Origin: an uncultured Verrucomicrobiales bacterium
GTDB lineage: Bacteria > Verrucomicrobiota > Verrucomicrobiia > Verrucomicrobiales > Akkermansiaceae
Assembly: GCA_937928545.1 (NCBI GenBank)
Contig: CALGJQ010000045.1
Coordinates: 1-37,062, forward strand
Reading direction: 5' to 3'
Length of the DNA stretch: 37,062 nt
Shown: piece by piece, positions 33,905-37,062 of the stretch
How positions within the stretch are numbered: the stretch's first letter is position 1
Layout of the letters: the number at the start of each line of letters is the position of its first letter
Position numbers and translations under genes: made by a program
Notes under the pieces: generated by a model
The model's input: the letters and a program-made list of their open reading frames with translations, nothing else
Told to the model about the DNA's origin: nothing
Databases searched by the model: none

Positions 33905-34104
33905 AGGACACCCCGCAAGAACTCAACGACCACCTTTTCCATCAAATGATGAAAAAGACTGGTGCCGAGCGTCTAGAAATCGGCTGTCAAATGAACGCCA
34001 CCGCCCGTCAACTCGTTTGGTCCGGTATCTCGAAGGACCTCTCCGAATCTCAACGCCGCGAAAAATTCATCGAACGATTTTACGGCCTGAAAACTTCTCA
34101 CTGA
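33853..34104 (+). CDS. small partner protein of the nucleotidyltransferase
   Basis: 83 residues, with the conserved-looking part beginning near KDTPQELNDHLFHQMMKKTG and ending FIERFYGLKTSH. Helical, cytoplasmic. The ATG at 33853 lies inside the 3' end of the nucleotidyltransferase frame, typical of coupled pairs. Its first part is duplicated in degenerate form at 36491-36565. No family name assigned. Start uncertain, because the segment before KDTPQEL looks like out-of-frame neighbour sequence. Confidence 0.6.
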   Translation: MVSKIEPDRYANTGFSIKDTPQELNDHLFHQMMKKTGAERLEIGCQMNATARQLVWSGISKDLSESQRREKFIERFYGLKTSH

Positions 34105-34126
34105 AAACTGAACACTCAGCGAAACG
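34101..34126 (+). repeat. dispersed intergenic repeat, copy B
   Basis: CTGAAAACTGAACACTCAGCG followed by AAACG, directly after the partner gene's stop and before the HicB-like pseudogene. Confidence 0.65.
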
Positions 34127-34128
34127 AT

Positions 34129-34368
34129 ATGAAAGCCGGAGATCAATATCACCGCTTCGTCCGCTGGACGGATTAGGACTCCGTCTACATCGGCTACTGC
34201 CCGGATCTCTATCTCGGAGCTGTCTGCCATTCCGAGACCGAAGAAACCTGCTACGCCGACCTCTACCAGACCGTCCGTGACGAGATCGCCCACCGCCTAA
34301 AGGCGCTAGCAACCCTCCCAAAACCAACAATCCGAGTCACCCGAGACTTAGATCTCGCAAGCGCCTGA
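34129..34368 (+). pseudogene. HicB-like antitoxin interrupted by TAG
   Basis: Reads MKAGDQYHRFVRWTD, then TAG (34174-34176), then DSVYIGYCPDLYLGAVCHSE to TGA at 34366-34368. The intact copy at 36211-36450 has GAA at that codon and is otherwise very similar, so this copy is inactivated by an amber codon. Amber readthrough as pyrrolysine is not suggested by anything else here. Confidence 0.85.
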
Positions 34369-34405
34369 AGCCTAAACACTGAAACCCAGAAAACTTAGCG
34401 CAGCG
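34364..34405 (+). repeat. dispersed intergenic repeat, copy C
   Basis: CCTGAAGCCTAAACACTGAA... ending TTAGCGCAGCG. It lies between the HicB-like pseudogene and the third nrdA tail copy. Confidence 0.65.
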
Positions 34406-34492
34406 ATGATCAAGACCTTCACCCCAGCGGAAGCCCAAACTTGCTCCATCGAAGCCATGCTAAACGGCGAAGAATGCGAAGCGTGTCAATAA
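34406..34492 (+). repeat. third copy of the nrdA 3' end
   Basis: A 28-codon frame that starts MIKTFTPAEAQTCSIEAMLN and ends GEECEACQ, TAA. It aligns with the NrdA tail (YTPEEVKACSIEAMMN, GEECEACQ) but differs at several residues, as if taken from a related strain's nrdA. A 28-residue peptide from an ATG is possible but unlikely to be functional. Confidence 0.85.
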
Positions 34493-34547
34493 AGGAGCCG
34501 TGGCGCCCTCGCCACTTATCAACCTAAGCACCCCTCAACCACGAAAC

Positions 34548-34572
34548 AGCGACCCCGGTCGCTTGTTTTTTT
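34548..34572 (+). terminator. rho-independent terminator
   Basis: AGCGAC/GTCGCT with a CCCG loop followed by TGTTTTTTT. It lies in the gap before the hic cluster and resembles the hairpin at 33325-33341. Confidence 0.7.
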
Positions 34573-34624
34573 ACCTCCAAACTCCCAACTTGCCCATCCC
34601 CCCAATAACAAGTAAGAACACCCC

Positions 34625-34828
34625 ATGAAAAACCTCCACTACACCCTCTACCTCGAAGAATCCGACTTCGTCGCCCAATGCCTCGACTACGACATCTCCA
34701 GCTTCGGCTCCACCGAGCAAGAAGCCCTCGCAAACCTCCGCGAAGCCGTCGAACTCTACCTCGAAGACATCGACGAACCAGCCCCCGCCATCTCAAAAGT
34801 CTCAGTCGGAGAATTCGCCGTAGCCTAA
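34625..34828 (+). CDS. hicB: HicB-family antitoxin
   Basis: 67 residues with the partial RNase-H-like HicB fold: YTLYLEESDFVAQCLDYDIS, GSTEQEALANLREAVELYLE. It lacks a separate DNA-binding domain, as usual for short HicB proteins. It starts the HicB-HicA-HicB cluster and is 7 nt upstream of hicA. It neutralises the HicA mRNA interferase by direct binding. Confidence 0.85.
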   Translation: MKNLHYTLYLEESDFVAQCLDYDISSFGSTEQEALANLREAVELYLEDIDEPAPAISKVSVGEFAVA

Positions 34829-34835
34829 CCAAAAC

Positions 34836-35042
34836 ATGGCGCGCCGTCTCTCCTCCTCCGCCTTCATCAGCATTCTCACCTCCAACGGTTTCACCTTCAT
34901 CTCAAAACGAGGAAGCCACGCCAAATACCGCGATGACAAAAACCACACCGTTATCGTCCCGCATCCCAGAAAAGACATCCCAATCGGAACGCTCCGCTCA
35001 ATGATCCGCCAAAGCGGATTGCCCAAAGAACTTTTCGATTAA
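34836..35042 (+). CDS. hicA: HicA-family mRNA interferase toxin
   Basis: 68 residues with the double-stranded RNA-binding-like HicA fold. The catalytic histidine is His28 in SKRGSHAKYR, followed by HTVIVPHPRKDIPIGTLRSM and ending RQSGLPKELFD. Toxins of this family cleave mRNA independently of the ribosome. It is flanked directly by two HicB-type genes. Confidence 0.92.
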   Translation: MARRLSSSAFISILTSNGFTFISKRGSHAKYRDDKNHTVIVPHPRKDIPIGTLRSMIRQSGLPKELFD

Positions 35043-35043
35043 A

Positions 35044-35250
35044 ATGCGCTACGAACTCATCATCTACTGGAGCAAAGAAGACAACGCCTTCATCGTCGAG
35101 GTTCCCGAACTCCCCGGATGCATGGCCGATGGCTCCTCCTACGAAGAAGCCCTCGCCAACGCCCAAGTCGTCGTCGCAGAGTGGCTAGAAACCGCCCGCT
35201 CCCTCAACCGCCCCATCCCCGAGCCAAAAGGCAAGCTCGCCTACGCCTAA
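35044..35250 (+). CDS. second HicB-family protein next to HicA
   Basis: 68 residues: LIIYWSKEDNAFIVEVPELP followed by GCMADGSSYEEALANAQVVV, a standard HicB pattern. It starts 1 nt after the hicA stop. It is not a recent duplicate of the upstream HicB, being quite different in sequence. One of the two may be the true partner and the other an acquired orphan. Confidence 0.88.
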   Translation: MRYELIIYWSKEDNAFIVEVPELPGCMADGSSYEEALANAQVVVAEWLETARSLNRPIPEPKGKLAYA

Positions 35251-35267
35251 AGGCGAAACTCCAATAA

Positions 35268-35305
35268 GGAGAGCGGCGCTTCCAGCCCGCTTACCCCCAA
35301 CCAAG
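35268..35305 (+). repeat. GAGAGCGGCGCTTCC repeat, copy 2
   Basis: The near-identical partner of 33283-33320, directly downstream of the second HicB gene. The two copies flank the block from the nucleotidyltransferase pseudogene to the hic cluster. Confidence 0.7.
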
Positions 35306-35326
35306 TCCCCATCCACTCCAAATCCC

Positions 35327-36139
35327 ATGCCCACCCAGCCCTCAAATCCCATTGACAGCAGTGGGGGAGATGGCGATGGTCATGAGTATGAAAATCAAAG
35401 CCCCATCCAAAGCTCTTCAGGAGACCAACGAGAAGCTTTCCAAATTGCCGCCCAAGCAGCGTTCGGCAGCGGAGATCCGCACCCAAGTGAAGCAACACCT
35501 GGAGGAATCGAAGCGCGAAATCTTGAGAGCTGGGCACGTTCTCAACGGCAAATAGTCGAAGCCGCTAGATTTGAAAGCCTCCTCCTGATTTCAAATCGGA
35601 CCAGCGAGCATAAAGTTTTTCACTGCAAAGACACCGATCGCGCCATTAAGCACACGTGGCCCGGCGTCTACGGCCAAGTCCCGTCGCCATCCAATAAGCA
35701 CCTCGACCGTCGCAACGCGAGCCCATCCGAATACCTCAAGCGGATGGCTCTCCAGCTTCAAGTCTTCGGTGGCGACATCCAGTTTGAAGGCGTCTTTATC
35801 TCAGATGAACCCAGCCTCATCATCGGTCAACCCGCTGGCGAGCCCTCCCTTGTCATCAGCCAGCAATGGTATGAGAAATCCGGCATCGCTACCAATGAGC
35901 TGATTCACGACTTCCTCGTCCAAGAAGGCTTCCGCCCCGTTCCTGCTTCCTACTTCGGCTGGTATCGCCCCGAAGACCGGGTCATCATCGTCGATGCCAA
36001 ACCTGACAACTTCGTCCTTACCGACTCCGGTCTCGTCCCCATCGACCTTCAAATGATCCAGTTTACCGAAGATCAACTCATCGAAGCCGACTTAAGCGGA
36101 GACCCAACCGCCCCCGTCATCTTCATTCCAAGACCATGA
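35327..36139 (+). CDS. polyvalent-protein-type kinase-like domain protein
   Basis: The frame is open for 270 codons from ATG 35327, but only about residues 75-270 look conserved. Features are SEHKVFHCKDTDRAIKHTWP, GVYGQVP, a catalytic-loop-like IVDAKPDNFVLTDSG (Asp and Asn as in protein kinases) and PIDLQMIQFT. This matches the Ser/Thr/Tyr kinase-like domain found in phage and mobile-element polyvalent proteins. The first 75 codons overlap a separate small frame (35382-35555), so the real start is uncertain. No ATG, GTG or TTG lies close to the conserved start. Confidence 0.7.
   Translation: MPTQPSNPIDSSGGDGDGHEYENQSPIQSSSGDQREAFQIAAQAAFGSGDPHPSEATPGGIEARNLESWARSQRQIVEAARFESLLLISNRTSEHKVFHCKDTDRAIKHTWPGVYGQVPSPSNKHLDRRNASPSEYLKRMALQLQVFGGDIQFEGVFISDEPSLIIGQPAGEPSLVISQQWYEKSGIATNELIHDFLVQEGFRPVPASYFGWYRPEDRVIIVDAKPDNFVLTDSGLVPIDLQMIQFTEDQLIEADLSGDPTAPVIFIPRP
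35382..35555 (+). CDS. small basic helical protein overlapping the kinase frame
   Basis: 57 residues: MSMKIKAPSKALQETNEKLS followed by KLPPKQRSAAEIRTQVKQHL, ending LRAGHVLNGK. It has antitoxin-like composition and looks more natural than the overlapping frame. A GGGGGAG stretch at 35364-35369 could be a ribosome-binding site for ATGs at 35376 or 35382. It may pair with the kinase-like gene, whose conserved part begins as this frame ends. Confidence 0.5.
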   Translation: MSMKIKAPSKALQETNEKLSKLPPKQRSAAEIRTQVKQHLEESKREILRAGHVLNGK

Positions 36140-36210
36140 ACTCCGTCAGAAATAGCAATTTCAGTCTCTACTCATTGACCTCATTTACGCAAACTGACAA
36201 AGTGATACTC

Positions 36211-36450
36211 ATGAAAGCCGAAGATCAATATCATCGCTTCGTCCGCTGGTCGGATGAAGACTCCGTATACATCGGCTATTGCCCGGATCTCTACCTCGGA
36301 GCCGTCTGCCATTCCGAAACAGAAGAAACCTGCTACGCCGACCTCTGCCAGACCGTCCGTGACGAGATCGCACACCGTCTCGCGAAATCCTCACCTCTCC
36401 CCAAGTCCGAAGTTCGAGCCACCCGTGATCTCAATCTCGCAAGTGCCTGA
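36211..36450 (+). CDS. HicB-like protein, intact copy
   Basis: 79 residues from ATG 36211 (an ATG at 36136 would add 25 unrelated residues). YHRFVRWSDEDSVYIGYCPD is followed by CHSETEETCYADLCQTVRDE, as in HicB-type antitoxins. It is a near-identical intact version of the interrupted copy at 34129-34368. No HicA gene is adjacent. Confidence 0.85.
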   Translation: MKAEDQYHRFVRWSDEDSVYIGYCPDLYLGAVCHSETEETCYADLCQTVRDEIAHRLAKSSPLPKSEVRATRDLNLASA

Positions 36451-36490
36451 AAACTGAACCCTGAAAACTTTCACCTTGAGCGCAGCGAGC
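36446..36490 (+). repeat. dispersed intergenic repeat, copy D
   Basis: CCTGAAAACTGAACCCTGAA... ending GAGCGCAGCG. Overlaps the stop of the intact HicB-like gene. Confidence 0.7.
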
Positions 36491-36565
36491 AAAATTGAAC
36501 CTGACCGATATGCTAACACGGGTTTTTCCATAAAAGACACCCCCGCAAGAGCTTAACGACCACCT
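36491..36565 (+). repeat. degenerate copy of 33862-33936
   Basis: AAAATTGAACCTGACCGATA through GACCACC repeats the nucleotidyltransferase 3' end and the start of its partner gene, with a few substitutions and one inserted C that breaks the partner frame. Thus the HicB-like gene plus partner-start block exists twice, in rearranged order. The rest of 36566-36646 shows nothing recognisable. Confidence 0.8.
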
Positions 36566-36646
36566 CTCTTCTTCAGAGTTCAGGCCTCATACCCCAAAAG
36601 CGAGTATGCCTGCAGTGAAGATAGAGGCTTCCATCATTCAAAAAGT

Positions 36647-36892
36647 TCAATCGACAAGGCGAACTCTCCAGAAAGCCTTTTCCACTGTGCTCAGATCAAT
36701 CATAATCTGATGGGAAGTCGCCTCTTCTGCCGCTACGATATCTTCCGTAATATCAGTCCAAGACTCTTCATTTTCTATGTCTGTCGATTGCTCGATACGG
36801 TAAGTGGAAGAGACAACAGATTCCCAAGAAATCGTGAATTCATTCGTCGCTGAGTTAGTAATACTGGTGGTGTAAAACTTTGTCACAGTCAT
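36647..36892 (-). pseudogene. C-terminal fragment of a secreted verrucomicrobial protein
   Basis: 81 residues: EFTISWESVVSSTYRIEQST followed by WTDITEDIVAAEEATSHQI and FWRVRLVD. This is a beta-sandwich end module (YxIExSTDxxxWTDI) that normally terminates large secreted proteins, similar to the tail of the peroxidase at 10716. No signal peptide or body is attached, so a remnant is likely. Upstream, 36893-37062 holds no gene I can support. Confidence 0.5.
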
Positions 36893-37062
36893 CCCATAGG
36901 CCGCCTAAGAGTGGTCTTGAGGGTTGATTTTAATTGGTTGTTGAGCGGATTTGGTGATTTGGAATTTTCAGGTTTTGAATCAGGAGTGTGTTGTTGTGAG
37001 CATCCGCTCCTCATGCTGTCCCACAGCCCGGCGGTGCCAGACCCGGTAAATACATGGCTTCG

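Noticed and set aside
34174..34176. In-frame TAG in the HicB-like copy as pyrrolysine
   Set aside because: The intact paralogue has GAA there and other genes end normally at TAG (e.g. hflX), so it is a nonsense mutation.
33150..36500. CRISPR array suggested by repeated intergenic sequences
   Set aside because: Repeats are few, irregularly spaced and separated by genes, with no uniform spacers and no cas genes.

Overview
The window reads as chromosomal DNA of a Verrucomicrobiota bacterium, probably from a Verrucomicrobiales-like marine lineage. This is inferred from gene content, from the 'DGDGLTNLLEYALGLDP' tails typical of secreted proteins in that phylum, and from the general lack of Shine-Dalgarno sites. 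No 16S gene is present to confirm it. UGA is an ordinary stop here: several intact genes end in TGA.

The most unusual content is a set of three probable selenoproteins carrying four in-frame UGA codons. At 3624-6080 lies a three-gene operon: a small DUF4266-type lipoprotein with a C-terminal U-x-x-C, a DUF3570-like outer-membrane beta-barrel, and a secreted thioredoxin-fold protein whose CxxC is encoded as TGA-Pro-Thr-TGA (a UxxU motif). At 19769-20248 (minus) lies a second exported thioredoxin-fold protein with U-x-x-C. In all three the TGA falls exactly where the family has a redox cysteine. A hairpin whose apical loop contains G and U follows 16-25 nt after each TGA, as expected of bacterial SECIS elements. 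The two hairpins of the operon share the apical sequence CAGUUGG. Together they suggest an undescribed extracytoplasmic thiol/selenol relay.

Layout. 1-1655: IS110-family transposase cut by the window edge, a possible bridge-RNA leader, and a DUF4375 gene. 1727-3469: secreted protein with a degenerate Lon (S16)-like domain. 3624-6080: selenoprotein operon. 6117-22638: housekeeping and envelope genes (Jag/KhpB-like, thioesterase, HflX, RlpA, archaemetzincin, TIGR02206 membrane protein, dihaem peroxidase, thioredoxin-like, RecQ, MBL hydrolase, RGG-rich protein, SDR, Fe/Mn-SOD, selenothioredoxin and several hypotheticals). 22728-24611: tRNA-Val followed by small accessory genes (NYN RNase, a truncated secreted protein, a RelE-like protein). 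24701-33151: ComM/YifB, DUF2306, Tag, and a class I ribonucleotide reductase pair nrdB-nrdA whose NrdB has the residues of subclass Ic. 33152-36892: a scarred accessory array downstream of nrdA, with two extra copies of the nrdA 3' end, repeats, a nucleotidyltransferase broken by a 14-bp duplication, an amber-interrupted HicB copy, a HicB-HicA-HicB cluster, a polyvalent-protein-type kinase and an intact HicB copy.

The top strand is G-rich up to about 22-24 kb whatever the gene orientation, then C-rich. The GC skew therefore flips near the tRNA/NYN region, consistent with a replication terminus or an inversion junction.
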